NCBI RefSeq assembly: GCF_000021485.1
Contig: NC_011761.1
Coordinates: 960,001 to 1,024,000, forward strand
Origin: Acidithiobacillus ferrooxidans ATCC 23270
GTDB lineage: Bacteria > Pseudomonadota > Gammaproteobacteria > Acidithiobacillales > Acidithiobacillaceae
Length of the DNA: 64,000 nt
Direction: 5' to 3'
Of the stretch, positions 16,486-25,108 are shown piece after piece; the stretch's first letter is position 1, and every line of letters begins with the position of its first letter. The position numbers and the translations under genes were made by a program. The notes beneath the pieces are model-generated. The model was not told the origin of the DNA. It saw only the letters and a program-made list of their open reading frames with translations, and made no database searches.

Positions 16486-17310
16486 TTGAAACTGCGTAAA
16501 ACCATTCTGGCCGGATTGCTGGCCGCAGGAGTCTCGGGGGCGGCCATAGCCGGCGTGCCCAATGTCGGTAAGGATTTCCAGCCTGGAGCGGAGGCGATTG
16601 TTGCCATGAGTCATGGGCATGCCCAGATCCTCAAGGCGTTTCATACCGGGGTGGCGGACATGGATGGATATGCCGTGCAGTTGGCGCCTGGGCACGCGAT
16701 GATCATGTACGCGAGCGCGGACGGCAAATACCTGTTCATGGGCGGAATGTTCAACCGGAAAGGCACGAACGAGTCCATGAAGTACGCCCATGAATACCTC
16801 CCCAGCGCGGATCTGCCGAAAGTATTCACGCCGGCGGCGATGGGCACGGCGATCCAGAAAACGGCGCATTTCCTGATTGGAAAGCCCAGCGCGCCCAAAA
16901 CCGTCTGGATGGTCATGGATCCCAATTGCGTGTTCTGCCATCTGACCTATGAGCATCTGCTGCCTTACCTGAAAAAAGGCGCTGTACGGATTGAGCTGGT
17001 GCCGGTGGGCTTCCTGAAGCCCAGCAGCTTGCCCAAGGCGGCGACCATCCTGGCCTCGAAAGACCCGGCAAAGGCCTGGGCATACGACGAGACGCATTAC
17101 ATCATGCCGCCGACCGAAGAGGGCGGAACGGTGCCGTTGAAGCATATTCCCCAGTCCGATATCCGGACGATCCAGGCGAACAACACCTGGATGAACCAGC
17201 ACGGGATTGGTGGTACACCTTATCTGATCTACCGGGGCCCCAAACACCAGTGGCATGTGGTGAACGGCATGCCGTCCGATATGTCAAGTTTTGTGGCGGG
17301 GATGGGTTAA
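16486..17310 (+). CDS. DsbC/DsbG-like periplasmic disulfide isomerase
   Basis: A 274-residue protein with a signal peptide ending AAIAG, a DsbC-type N-terminal domain (HAQILKAFHTGVADMDGYAV ... DGKYLFMGGMF) and a thioredoxin domain with CVFC (Cys148 and Cys151) in MDPNCVFCHLTYEHL. The cis-Pro loop is GIGGTPYLIY. It probably isomerises disulfides in Cys-rich transfer proteins such as TraU, TraN and TraH, the role of TrbB/DsbC in F. TTG 16486 has GGAGA at about 16473. It is the only DsbC-like protein here with an intact CXXC. Confidence 0.88.
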   Translation: MKLRKTILAGLLAAGVSGAAIAGVPNVGKDFQPGAEAIVAMSHGHAQILKAFHTGVADMDGYAVQLAPGHAMIMYASADGKYLFMGGMFNRKGTNESMKYAHEYLPSADLPKVFTPAAMGTAIQKTAHFLIGKPSAPKTVWMVMDPNCVFCHLTYEHLLPYLKKGAVRIELVPVGFLKPSSLPKAATILASKDPAKAWAYDETHYIMPPTEEGGTVPLKHIPQSDIRTIQANNTWMNQHGIGGTPYLIYRGPKHQWHVVNGMPSDMSSFVAGMG

Positions 17311-17362
17311 AAACTGCGCTTTTCATTGTTTAGGCGGCTTGAAAATCAAGAGGAGTTTCATT

Positions 17363-18286
17363 ATGTGCGGTGTGTTGATCAATATCAGTGGCAAAACCAA
17401 TTCAGGCAAAACCACACTGGCGCTCACTATAGCAAAGAATGCCGCTCGCTCAGGGCTTTTGCTGACAATCTTTGACGATGCTGACCGCGTTGGAGAAACG
17501 CTAAACCCATTGGTCGAAAGGCTGCTTGAACAAGGCACGCATGTTGTGACCATTACGCATGGTGCCAGTGATCAGCCTGTTGTTTCCATTGCAGGACAGC
17601 CGGGTGATTTCTTGATGCGCGCGTTATTTGGAGATGCGTTGGCACCTGGTAATAGGGTTAAGTTTTCAGGTGAAAAGGCTGTATACACCCAGATGAACAC
17701 AACATTTAGCGCAGCACTGTTGGATGCCATACAGACCGGAAAATCGTATACCAATCCGATTCTTGAACAAAAAATTCTGGAAATTCAGGAAATTGAGCGA
17801 GTTGTTTACAGCAGGATTCTGGAAGCGGCGCGGATGGGTGAAGTCAAACTGATCGTGAATACATTGCTCTCTAGCCAGGAATTGACATTACTTTTTTCAA
17901 CGGGTGAGCATGCTTCCGTTAAAATCACCGATGCACAACATGCCGATATCATAGGGGACACTGATGGTCTCGGTTTGATGTCGTTGGTGAGACAACGCCT
18001 GGAGATGGCCGGTCTGAATGTCAAGACTCTGGAAAAGAAGGGATCTCTGCGGGTGTCCTGGGAGGGTTTCGAGAAAAGACAAATGAATGATCCCTATCTT
18101 GCGTTTGCGCGGGATCTCCACGAATTGCTGCTAAAGCATTCCGGTATTGTTAACCGGGATGCAGCCCGATCCGACGGTGTGCAGATTGCGGTAACGCCGG
18201 AAGTTGCCGAGATGCTATGTCATTATGATGGTGCATCCGGCTATCTTAATAATCTTCGGCGTTTTGACAGCAATCAGCGCACTTGA
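17363..18286 (+). CDS. P-loop NTPase of unknown family
   Basis: A 307-residue soluble protein. Residues 8-16 read SGKTNSGKTT, a Walker A motif right after an N-terminal beta strand (VLINI), and TIFDDAD near residue 35 resembles the next strand of a KAP/CobQ-type or ParA-like fold. No convincing match to a named transfer protein. AGGAG at 17351-17355 supports ATG 17363. It sits directly before the GspE-like ATPase gene, so the two may cooperate. The base composition is visibly more AT-rich than its neighbours, a hint of separate origin. Confidence 0.7.
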   Translation: MCGVLINISGKTNSGKTTLALTIAKNAARSGLLLTIFDDADRVGETLNPLVERLLEQGTHVVTITHGASDQPVVSIAGQPGDFLMRALFGDALAPGNRVKFSGEKAVYTQMNTTFSAALLDAIQTGKSYTNPILEQKILEIQEIERVVYSRILEAARMGEVKLIVNTLLSSQELTLLFSTGEHASVKITDAQHADIIGDTDGLGLMSLVRQRLEMAGLNVKTLEKKGSLRVSWEGFEKRQMNDPYLAFARDLHELLLKHSGIVNRDAARSDGVQIAVTPEVAEMLCHYDGASGYLNNLRRFDSNQRT

Positions 18287-18426
18287 GGCGCAGCGTGGCG
18301 CAACGCAAGGTGGACGAGCAGAAGCGGGCGGATCCGCAGAGACGCTTGTTGGCCGGCGGTTGATCATGTTTTTGCGGTGCGGTTATTGGCTTGGGTATCC
18401 CGGGCCTTTTTTTGTTGCTTGTTTGC

Positions 18427-18437
18427 TAGTATATTTA
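18427..18437 (+). promoter_or_regulatory. TAGTATATTTA element before the GspE-like ATPase gene
   Basis: TAGTATATTTA lies 26-36 bases before TTG 18463. The upstream DNA is T-rich and no good -35 hexamer is found at 16-18 bases, so activation by a regulator is possible. Confidence 0.5.
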
Positions 18438-18462
18438 ACCGATCAATAAGAGGGCCTGCGCT

Positions 18463-19653
18463 TTGGAAGTCAACCGCTTCATCTCCACCAGCGATCACGA
18501 TCAGGATGTCGTGGATTTTCTGAATGCCGTCTACGACAAAGCCGCTGAAAAAGGCTGGTCCGACCTGCATTTCGAGACACTGTTGAACGGCGATATCGAG
18601 GTGCGCGCGCGCATATTGGGGCAACTCAGCATCATCGAGACGTTGCCGAAACACATGGCGCACACCCTCGACATCAAGATGCGCTACCGCTGCGATCTGG
18701 ACGTGGCGGACAATCGCCTGGAGCAGGACGGGCGCTTCATGGAGGAGTGCCATGGTCGCCGGATCGACGTGCGCTACAACCGCGTCACGACCACCAACGG
18801 TTTTTCCAAGGTCACCCGATTGCTGGACTCCGCGAATGCCGGGATACCCATTGAAGACCTGAATATGCCGCCTGCTGTAGAGCAGATGTTCCGTGCTGCG
18901 TTGGCGTTGCGGGAGGGCTTGATTCTCACCACGGGGCCCACGGGTTCCGGCAAAACGACCACTCTCTATGCCGGCCTGGGCCACTTAAACCAGCCGACAC
19001 GGAAAATTATCACGGCGGAAGATCCGGTGGAGTACCGCATGGAGCGGGTGCAGCAGATCCCGGTAGGGCAGGGGACTGGGCGCACTTTTCATACGGCCTT
19101 GCGGGCCATGATGCGGCAGGACCCGGACATTATTCTAGTCGGCGAGATCCGCGATCAGGAAACGGCGGTGGCAGCGATGCGGGCCGGTATGACCGGACAC
19201 CTGGTGCTTTCCACCCTGCATGCCAATAGCGCGGTGGACACCTATTTCCGGCTGGAGGATTTGGGGGTGCCCCGGCATATCCTCGCGGCATCCGTCAAAA
19301 TCATCATCGCCCAGCGCATCATCAAGATCGTTTGCCCGCATTGCGCCGAAGAACATCCCGTGGAATTCCCGGAGTTTTTCACGTCCTGGGGCATGGAGCC
19401 GCCGGAAGCGGAGATGGTCGGCGCCGGGTGCGAGGCATGTTCCGGCGTTGGCTATATCAGCCGCATGGCCTTGTTCGAGTGCATCCGCATGACGAAGGAA
19501 TTCCGGGACGCGCTGGGCGATCGTGAGGCCATGCAGCGGGTGGCGGATCGTCAGCCGCAATACCAGCCATTGGCGAAGACGGCGCTGGATCTGGTGCTGC
19601 AGAAGAAAACCAACTCCCGTGCGTTGGTGGAGGGATTGTCGGATGCGGAGTAA
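18463..19653 (+). CDS. GspE/PilB-type secretion ATPase
   Basis: A 396-residue hexameric secretion ATPase. Walker A GPTGSGKTTTLY is near residue 159, the Asp box ITAEDPVEYR and His box follow, and Walker B is ILVGEIRDQETA near residue 224. The zinc-binding tetracysteine CPHC...CEAC lies near residues 291 and 323, as in type II secretion and type IV pilus GspE/PilB proteins. The family's N1/N2 N-terminal domain is shortened (PilB is about 560 residues). F-type conjugation systems normally lack this enzyme, so its position in the tra region is notable. TTG start, AGAGGG upstream. Confidence 0.9.
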   Translation: MEVNRFISTSDHDQDVVDFLNAVYDKAAEKGWSDLHFETLLNGDIEVRARILGQLSIIETLPKHMAHTLDIKMRYRCDLDVADNRLEQDGRFMEECHGRRIDVRYNRVTTTNGFSKVTRLLDSANAGIPIEDLNMPPAVEQMFRAALALREGLILTTGPTGSGKTTTLYAGLGHLNQPTRKIITAEDPVEYRMERVQQIPVGQGTGRTFHTALRAMMRQDPDIILVGEIRDQETAVAAMRAGMTGHLVLSTLHANSAVDTYFRLEDLGVPRHILAASVKIIIAQRIIKIVCPHCAEEHPVEFPEFFTSWGMEPPEAEMVGAGCEACSGVGYISRMALFECIRMTKEFRDALGDREAMQRVADRQPQYQPLAKTALDLVLQKKTNSRALVEGLSDAE

Positions 19654-20407
19654 GCGATTGGTGGGCATGTTGTCGGCAGGACTGGTCCTGTTTTCAGGGC
19701 TGCTCCCGGCAGGGCTGCTCCCGGCAGGGCTGCTCCCGGCAAGGATGGCGTTCGCGGATGGTCTGCCTGGCATGGGAATAGGGTCTGCGGGATTGGCCGG
19801 GTTGCCTGGCACATCCCAGCCGGGTGCAGGCATGCCTGGATTCAAGCCCTATCAGACCGTGCATCTGGGCGCCCATCTTGACCATTCGGTTATCGAGGTG
19901 ATGGCGTACGAGTGCCCTTATTGCATGCGTCTGGAAACGGCCATGCTGCGCTGGTCGGCCACGTTGCCCAGGGCCATCCGGTTTGACCAGATGCCGGCGG
20001 CGATCGGCAAACGGTGGGTACCCATGGCGCAGGGTTTTTACGCGGCGGCGGTCATCGATCCGAAGGCCATCCCTCGCTTCAACGCAGCGGCCTTTTCTCT
20101 GGTGCAAAAGCAGGGCTATGCGTTCCAGGATCCGCGCACCTATGCGCTGGCGGCGGAAGAAGCGGGCATTCCGCCCTCCCTGTACCGGGAAATGCTGGGG
20201 TACAAGGGGGTTCGCCAACTGGTGTACAACGACGAGAAGATCATGTTGAAGACCCAGATCGTCAAGACGCCGACGTTGATCATTTGCGGACGTTATCTGA
20301 TCAATCCGGGCGACACCCAGGGTAATTACAGCCTGTTTTTCCAGTTGGCCAACGGGCTGGTGTCCCGTTGCGAAAGTCTCGACAAACTCAAGGAACCCTC
20401 CGAATGA
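19643..20407 (+). CDS. DsbA-like periplasmic thiol oxidoreductase with repeat-expanded signal region
   Basis: A 254-residue protein. The signal peptide contains a threefold AGLLP repeat (DNA at 19696-19740). The thioredoxin fold shows CPYC (Cys91 and Cys94) in MAYECPYCMRLE and the cis-Pro loop TPTLIICG. Its size and the long helical insertion resemble DsbA/DsbG-type or TraF-linked disulfide proteins. ATG 19643 overlaps the end of the ATPase gene by 11 bases, so the two are coupled. It probably oxidises the many disulfides of exported transfer proteins. Confidence 0.83.
   Translation: MRSKRLVGMLSAGLVLFSGLLPAGLLPAGLLPARMAFADGLPGMGIGSAGLAGLPGTSQPGAGMPGFKPYQTVHLGAHLDHSVIEVMAYECPYCMRLETAMLRWSATLPRAIRFDQMPAAIGKRWVPMAQGFYAAAVIDPKAIPRFNAAAFSLVQKQGYAFQDPRTYALAAEEAGIPPSLYREMLGYKGVRQLVYNDEKIMLKTQIVKTPTLIICGRYLINPGDTQGNYSLFFQLANGLVSRCESLDKLKEPSE
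19696..19740 (+). repeat. Three tandem 15-base repeats in the signal peptide of the DsbA-like protein
   Basis: The unit AGGGCTGCTCCCGGC occurs three times without a break and adds Gly-Leu-Leu-Pro-Ala to the hydrophobic core of the signal peptide. In-frame copy-number change would alter signal length only. Confidence 0.85.
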
Positions 20408-23004
20408 GCATAGTGCGCGATCAGTTGTTCCGTGTGATCCACAGGGCGCGGCCCCGGGATTTCTTCCCGTGGTTGGCGGTGGACGAAAAGAAAAAGCTGA
20501 TCTTCATGGAGCGGGGGTATGTCGGCGCGATCCTGATGTGCAATACGCTGTACGGAGCGGACGAATCCGTCGTGCAGGAGTTGTCCTCCGCACTCTCCAT
20601 CGACTTCCCGGCCGGGACGATCATTCAGGCGGTCAACTGGAACGTGCCGGACTCGATGGACATTTTGGAGCGGTTCCTGGATCGCCGGCGCGGCAACTCC
20701 GATGACAAAGGCCTGTCCGACCAACAAAAAACCCTCATCAACGGTACCGCAGAGAACATTCATCGGTATTTCGAGGCGGCGCAGAACCGGAATCGGGTTT
20801 TTCAGGATTCCGGCGTTCCATTGACGAAAAATTTGGTGTTTTTCGCCATCAAGATTCCCGTCGCGGAGTTTCCCACGGACGACGAGATCGACATGGTAGA
20901 TGAGAAAATTGGGTCTTTCGCCTCCACCATCAACATGATGTCCCCATACCGGGTGGATCACCATATCGCCCTGTCGCTTTGGCGACGCATGTTGCATCTG
21001 CGTCATGAGTGGGAAGAGGAGTTTGATGAAAACGCCTTGCTCCGGGACCAGATCACAGGGCCCGGGGACGCCATCGAAGATCACGAATCCTATTTGAGCG
21101 TGGATCACGGCGATGGGGAGAAAGACTATATTTCGGTACTTTCCATCAAGGAATTCTCGCGTCCGATCAATATGCTGGCCACGAACTTCCTCATGGGAGA
21201 TCCGTTGGGGCGAGGAACCCAGTTGACCCTGCCGGCGGCACTGGTCTGGACCATCAATATCCCGGACCAGGTGAAAAAGCGGCGCGCCATCACCAACGAA
21301 TCCACCCTGATCAACTGGCAGTCGGGGAAGCGCATGATGTCCTGGAGTCCCAAGCTACGCCTCAAAAAGGAAGGTATCGATTTTCTGATGGAGGCCATCA
21401 ACACTGGGGATAATGCCCTGGAGATGGCCTTTACCGCGCTGCTTTGGGGACCGGACGCGAAAACGGTCAAGAACGCGTCGGGATCGTTCATCAGCCATGC
21501 GGCCAAAGCCGGGTTCGTGATGCTGCCCGACAAGCAGATCGCCCTGCCCATGTTCCTGAACGCCATGCCGTTGTTTCCAGATCGGGAAAGCATGGCCATG
21601 ACTTTTCGGTACAAATCGGTGGGGACCACCCATGCGGTGGCCGCCTGCCCGGTAATTTCCGACTGGCAGGGCAACAATATGGAGGATAGTCGCCTAAGCC
21701 CCGCCTGTTCCGGCACCCTGCTGGTGTCCAGGCGCGGTCATCTGATGGTTTTCGATATCTTCGCCTCGAACTCCGGGCACAATTTCGTGTTGGCCGGCAT
21801 GACCAGGTCCGGCAAGTCGGTGACGGCGCAGCAGTTGGTCATGGATCAGCTTTCCGTCGGCGCACAGGTCTGGGTGATCGAGGTTGGGCGTTCTTTTGAG
21901 AAACTATGCAAGCTGTTTGGCGGGGATCACATCGACTTGCGGCCGGAAATGGACGTGGGGCTCAATCCGTTTACGGTGGTCGGCGTGCTGGACGACGAGA
22001 TATCCGAGTTGACGGCCATCATCGGCACGATGATTTCGCCGCGTGGCGAGCTGTCCGACGAGGACCTGTCCACGGTGGCCATGGCGATCCGGTCCGTATA
22101 CGGCAAGGCCGGCCGCGAGGCGACTCCAACCGACGTGCAGGCGTATCTGGTAGCCCAGGACAACAACCCTCGCGCCATCGCCATGGGCAAGATGATGAAC
22201 GAGTTTACGCTGAATGGAGCGCATGGCCGCTGGTTCAATGCGCCGATGAACGTCAGCCTGAACGGTTCCCGTTTTGTGAATCTGGAACTCATGGAGCTGC
22301 AGCGGCGGCCGCAGGTGATGCTGGTGGTGCTGATGCAAATGATGTTCGCCATCGGCAAGGAGATTTCGAGCGCAACGGACAAGCGCCGGCGCATCCTTTT
22401 TGTGGATGAGGCCAGTGTATTGCTCGAAATTCAGACCGCACTGGACTTTTTGGAAGGCTTGGCGCGGCGCGTGGCCAAGCACCAGGGGGCATTGGGGATC
22501 GGCATCCAGGCGCTCTCGGATCTCTACAAGAACGAGAAAACCCGCACGATCTCCGCACAGACCGCGCATTTTCTGGTCATGCGGCAAAATGCGGACAGCG
22601 TGGCCCAACTGGAGAACAACAAACAGTTCGTCATTGGTCCATCCGGGTTGGCGATGATGAAAACGGTGCGCAAGACCAAGGAATATGCAGAGACCTTCCT
22701 GTACTCGGAAGAATCCATGGCGATAGGCCGGCTCAAGCTGGATCCGTATCGGCGGGTGCTGTTCGCCACCGATGGACCCGAGAAGGAGGAGGTCGTCGAG
22801 GCCATGCGCAATGGGGTGGATCCAGACGCCGCGATTCGCCAGTTTCTGGCGCAACACCCGGAGTTTTCGACCGGGGAGTATTCCGGTGAGATCTTGGACA
22901 GCGAAGACGCGGAAGAAGCGGAGAAGGGGGGTAAGGAAGTGGAATATCTGGGGGACATCGCAGGCATTGCGGAAGACGTCGAAGAAACGAAAGGGGCTGC
23001 CTGA
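20404..23004 (+). CDS. traC: TraC, VirB4-type transfer ATPase
   Basis: An 866-residue ATPase that powers pilus assembly and DNA transfer. The N-terminal TraC/VirB4 domain is followed by Walker A GMTRSGKSVT near residue 465 and Walker B RRRILFVDEAS near residue 661. The C-terminus has a Glu-rich tail. Length equals F TraC (about 875). ATG 20404 overlaps the preceding stop (ATGA). It is the standard engine of F-type systems and here stands with the GspE-like ATPase. Confidence 0.95.
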   Translation: MSIVRDQLFRVIHRARPRDFFPWLAVDEKKKLIFMERGYVGAILMCNTLYGADESVVQELSSALSIDFPAGTIIQAVNWNVPDSMDILERFLDRRRGNSDDKGLSDQQKTLINGTAENIHRYFEAAQNRNRVFQDSGVPLTKNLVFFAIKIPVAEFPTDDEIDMVDEKIGSFASTINMMSPYRVDHHIALSLWRRMLHLRHEWEEEFDENALLRDQITGPGDAIEDHESYLSVDHGDGEKDYISVLSIKEFSRPINMLATNFLMGDPLGRGTQLTLPAALVWTINIPDQVKKRRAITNESTLINWQSGKRMMSWSPKLRLKKEGIDFLMEAINTGDNALEMAFTALLWGPDAKTVKNASGSFISHAAKAGFVMLPDKQIALPMFLNAMPLFPDRESMAMTFRYKSVGTTHAVAACPVISDWQGNNMEDSRLSPACSGTLLVSRRGHLMVFDIFASNSGHNFVLAGMTRSGKSVTAQQLVMDQLSVGAQVWVIEVGRSFEKLCKLFGGDHIDLRPEMDVGLNPFTVVGVLDDEISELTAIIGTMISPRGELSDEDLSTVAMAIRSVYGKAGREATPTDVQAYLVAQDNNPRAIAMGKMMNEFTLNGAHGRWFNAPMNVSLNGSRFVNLELMELQRRPQVMLVVLMQMMFAIGKEISSATDKRRRILFVDEASVLLEIQTALDFLEGLARRVAKHQGALGIGIQALSDLYKNEKTRTISAQTAHFLVMRQNADSVAQLENNKQFVIGPSGLAMMKTVRKTKEYAETFLYSEESMAIGRLKLDPYRRVLFATDGPEKEEVVEAMRNGVDPDAAIRQFLAQHPEFSTGEYSGEILDSEDAEEAEKGGKEVEYLGDIAGIAEDVEETKGAA

Positions 23005-23498
23005 TGGAAGAGACAGCAGAATCCAAAGATATCAAGCCGGAAAAGAAAAGCTTTTGGGAGCGGCACAGTTTCACGGTCATGGCCGTGGCCGGCATATTGG
23101 TGGCTGGCACGGTGTCCTTCTGGTTCAGTGGCGGTCATGGCAAGGTGCCGGCGGCACCATCCTTTACGAGATCCGCCCTACAGTCGCGCCCCAAGGGCAC
23201 GGTGCTGGTGCTGAACGCCGGCGCCATCATGGCTTCCGCCGCTCGTTACGCCAATGCGCATCCCATCAACGCCGGGCAGGCTTCGCAAATCGGTAGGGTG
23301 GTTGGCGACACCATCGAGCAGGCGGCTCACGGCTACGCCCAGCGCGGGTACGTTGTGCTATCGCGGGGAATTTTGGCGGCGCCGCCATCCGCGAATATCA
23401 CCGGTGCCGTGCAGAAAATCGTCATGGCGAAACTCAACGCGCTCTACGGGGGGCAAAATGGCAACGCAAGCGTCACCGCATCCGGCAAACGTTCATAA
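23004..23498 (+). CDS. trbI: TrbI-like F-type transfer protein
   Basis: A 164-residue protein with a charged N-terminus, one transmembrane helix (FTVMAVAGILVAGTVSFWF) and a periplasmic region with VLVLNAGAIMASAARYA and VVLSRGILAAPPSANITGAVQKIV. Topology and position after traC match TrbI, which modulates pilus length in F. ATG 23004 overlaps the traC stop. The match rests on topology and gene order more than on residues. Confidence 0.65.
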   Translation: MEETAESKDIKPEKKSFWERHSFTVMAVAGILVAGTVSFWFSGGHGKVPAAPSFTRSALQSRPKGTVLVLNAGAIMASAARYANAHPINAGQASQIGRVVGDTIEQAAHGYAQRGYVVLSRGILAAPPSANITGAVQKIVMAKLNALYGGQNGNASVTASGKRS

Positions 23499-24012
23499 AC
23501 TCAGCCGCAAGGCGAAAGTCGGCATAGGCGTTTGGGCGCTCCTGATTTTTGGGGCGTTTGCGCAAACGGTGCGATCCGATATCCCCATGCACTACGGCAT
23601 TAGCATCGATCCGCAATATGAAAGCTGCCTGCCATGGTCGAACTTCCTGGTGCATTACGAGCAGCCCAAAACATTGCATGTGGGTGAGCTTGTGCTCTTC
23701 CATTATCACAAGGAAGACGTCATCACCAAAGGCGACAAGCGCATTTTGGTGGTCAAGTACGTGGCGGCGTTGCCGGGGGGTACCATTCGCATCCAAAAGG
23801 ACGGATCTGTCTGGATCGATGGGAAATATTGGGGCAAGCGGTGGCTGATCCCCTGGGCCCAAATGAAGCACCTGAAGATACTGAAACCCGGCACGTATAC
23901 TGTGCAAAAGGGGCACGTCCTGATGATGGGCACCACATCGGGGTCGTATGATGGCCGGTATTGGGGAACGGTGCCGGACCAGAATATCCTGGGTCGGGCC
24001 TGGGTGCTTTGA
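23458..24012 (+). CDS. TraF/TrhF-type S26-family signal peptidase
   Basis: A 184-residue membrane-anchored peptidase with one N-terminal transmembrane helix (VGIGVWALLIFGAFAQTV), a Ser-containing segment YESCLPWSNFLVHY where the nucleophile is expected, and the Lys motif ILVVKYVAALPGG. The later stretch HVLMMGTTSGSYDGRYWG fits the S26 box with Ser-Asp-Ser-type spacing. It would process or cyclise pilin in the way known for TraF of P-type and TrhF of H-type systems. ATG 23458 lies 41 bases before the end of the preceding gene. Confidence 0.78.
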   Translation: MATQASPHPANVHKLSRKAKVGIGVWALLIFGAFAQTVRSDIPMHYGISIDPQYESCLPWSNFLVHYEQPKTLHVGELVLFHYHKEDVITKGDKRILVVKYVAALPGGTIRIQKDGSVWIDGKYWGKRWLIPWAQMKHLKILKPGTYTVQKGHVLMMGTTSGSYDGRYWGTVPDQNILGRAWVL

Positions 24013-24022
24013 TAAAAAATTT

Positions 24023-24031
24023 AATATACTA
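24023..24031 (+). promoter_or_regulatory. AATATACTA element before the pilin-headed gene
   Basis: TTAATATACTA (24021-24031) is the exact reverse complement of the TAGTATATTAA form seen at 39184, 44428 and 55314. It lies 24-31 bases before the start codon candidates at 24055 and 24061. No clear -35. Confidence 0.45.
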
Positions 24032-24060
24032 TGTAATAGTTTTTACAGATAAGGATGGTC

Positions 24061-25092
24061 GTGGATACATCGCCAGTCATTTGTGCCATGGAAGGTTGGT
24101 CGCAGGGCGGCCTGGGGCTGCTTTTGACCGCGAGCGCGCTGATTTTTGCAGTGGGCCTGATGGTGTATCTGCGCTACTACATGGGCATTGTCTTCGTGCT
24201 GCTGGGCGCATTGGCGCTCTACTACGGCTGGCCAGTGTTGGAGGACATCTTCAACTTCCATCCCAACTGCGTCGTAGTCAACCAGCAATTTGCACAGGAA
24301 GAGGGATATGCGAACAACACCCTGGCGTGTCAGCGCAACCTGATCGCCACGGACAACCAGACCGGAGAAGACTGCTCTTGTAATGGGGAGTCGGCGACGC
24401 CGCAGTGCGTGACATATTATTCCGTGTGCAGTGGAAATCTGGCCAATTACGAATCGGGTGGAGATTCCTGTACTTGCGGATTCGCCAACAGCACACAAAG
24501 CCAAATACCGGTATGCGATGCGCCACCTCCCGGCGGGGTGGACCAGGACAACCTGACCAATGCCTGCACTACCAGTACCGGCGGATGGGTTGGAGGAGCT
24601 GGGTACTGTACCGATACCTCAATTCCCCATGAGGCGGTTTTTATCGCGCCTGTAGCCCTTGCTGACGATGGTCAAATCGTTGGAAACGCGTATTACACAG
24701 AACAGACCACGATAGACAATACAACGAGCTCTCCCGTCACCGTCACATGGTATGGAGAAAGTGATAATTCAGGTTGGTATTTCATCAACGGCCAGCAGGT
24801 TGGCTATAACCCCAATTGGGATGCGCTGAACACCATGACCGTGACCCTTCAGCCGGGCATTAACACGCTCGATGTTACGGTATGGAATTCCCCACAATCA
24901 TCATCCGGACCTTATTACGGAGCGAATCCATCTGGCACCGCAGATGAAGTAGTAGGGAATGGTGGAACAATCTATAGCGCAACTGGGCAGGGCAACTCCT
25001 GGCAGGAAGTGGCTGGTCCACCAATAGCACCAAATCCCGCGCCACCAGCAAGCCAAACCGATTGCTATACCCAAAGCTGTAGCGCTCCTTAA
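24061..25092 (+). CDS. Pilin-like N-terminus fused to cysteine-rich and beta-sandwich modules
   Basis: A 343-residue protein. Its first 70 residues (MEGWSQGGLGLLLTASALIF ... LALYYGWPVLEDIF) copy the mature pilin layout of the traA genes (VEGWAQGQLGLAIVAGGLIF ... VALYYGIPVLI). A Cys-rich region follows (24290-24540) with pattern CSCNGESATPQCVTYYSVC, and then a domain with GWYFINGQQVGYNPNWDALNTMTVTLQPGINTLDVTVWN like that of 35238. AAGG at 24051 favours GTG 24061 over ATG 24055. A minor tip pilin or adhesin is the likely role. I know no named family with this layout. Confidence 0.7.
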   Translation: MDTSPVICAMEGWSQGGLGLLLTASALIFAVGLMVYLRYYMGIVFVLLGALALYYGWPVLEDIFNFHPNCVVVNQQFAQEEGYANNTLACQRNLIATDNQTGEDCSCNGESATPQCVTYYSVCSGNLANYESGGDSCTCGFANSTQSQIPVCDAPPPGGVDQDNLTNACTTSTGGWVGGAGYCTDTSIPHEAVFIAPVALADDGQIVGNAYYTEQTTIDNTTSSPVTVTWYGESDNSGWYFINGQQVGYNPNWDALNTMTVTLQPGINTLDVTVWNSPQSSSGPYYGANPSGTADEVVGNGGTIYSATGQGNSWQEVAGPPIAPNPAPPASQTDCYTQSCSAP

Positions 25093-25108
25093 ATCACTGG
25101 AGAAACCA

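Noticed and set aside
15850-17256. A 468-codon minus-strand frame opposite pilin 2 and the DsbC-like gene
   Set aside because: It runs through the pilin hairpin and terminator and mirrors strong plus-strand genes; composition is that of an antisense shadow.
18204-18449. Possible 81-residue frame with a hydrophobic start (from ATG 18225)
   Set aside because: It overlaps the P-loop gene end and runs through the promoter motif of the next gene; no ribosome site, so I did not list it.
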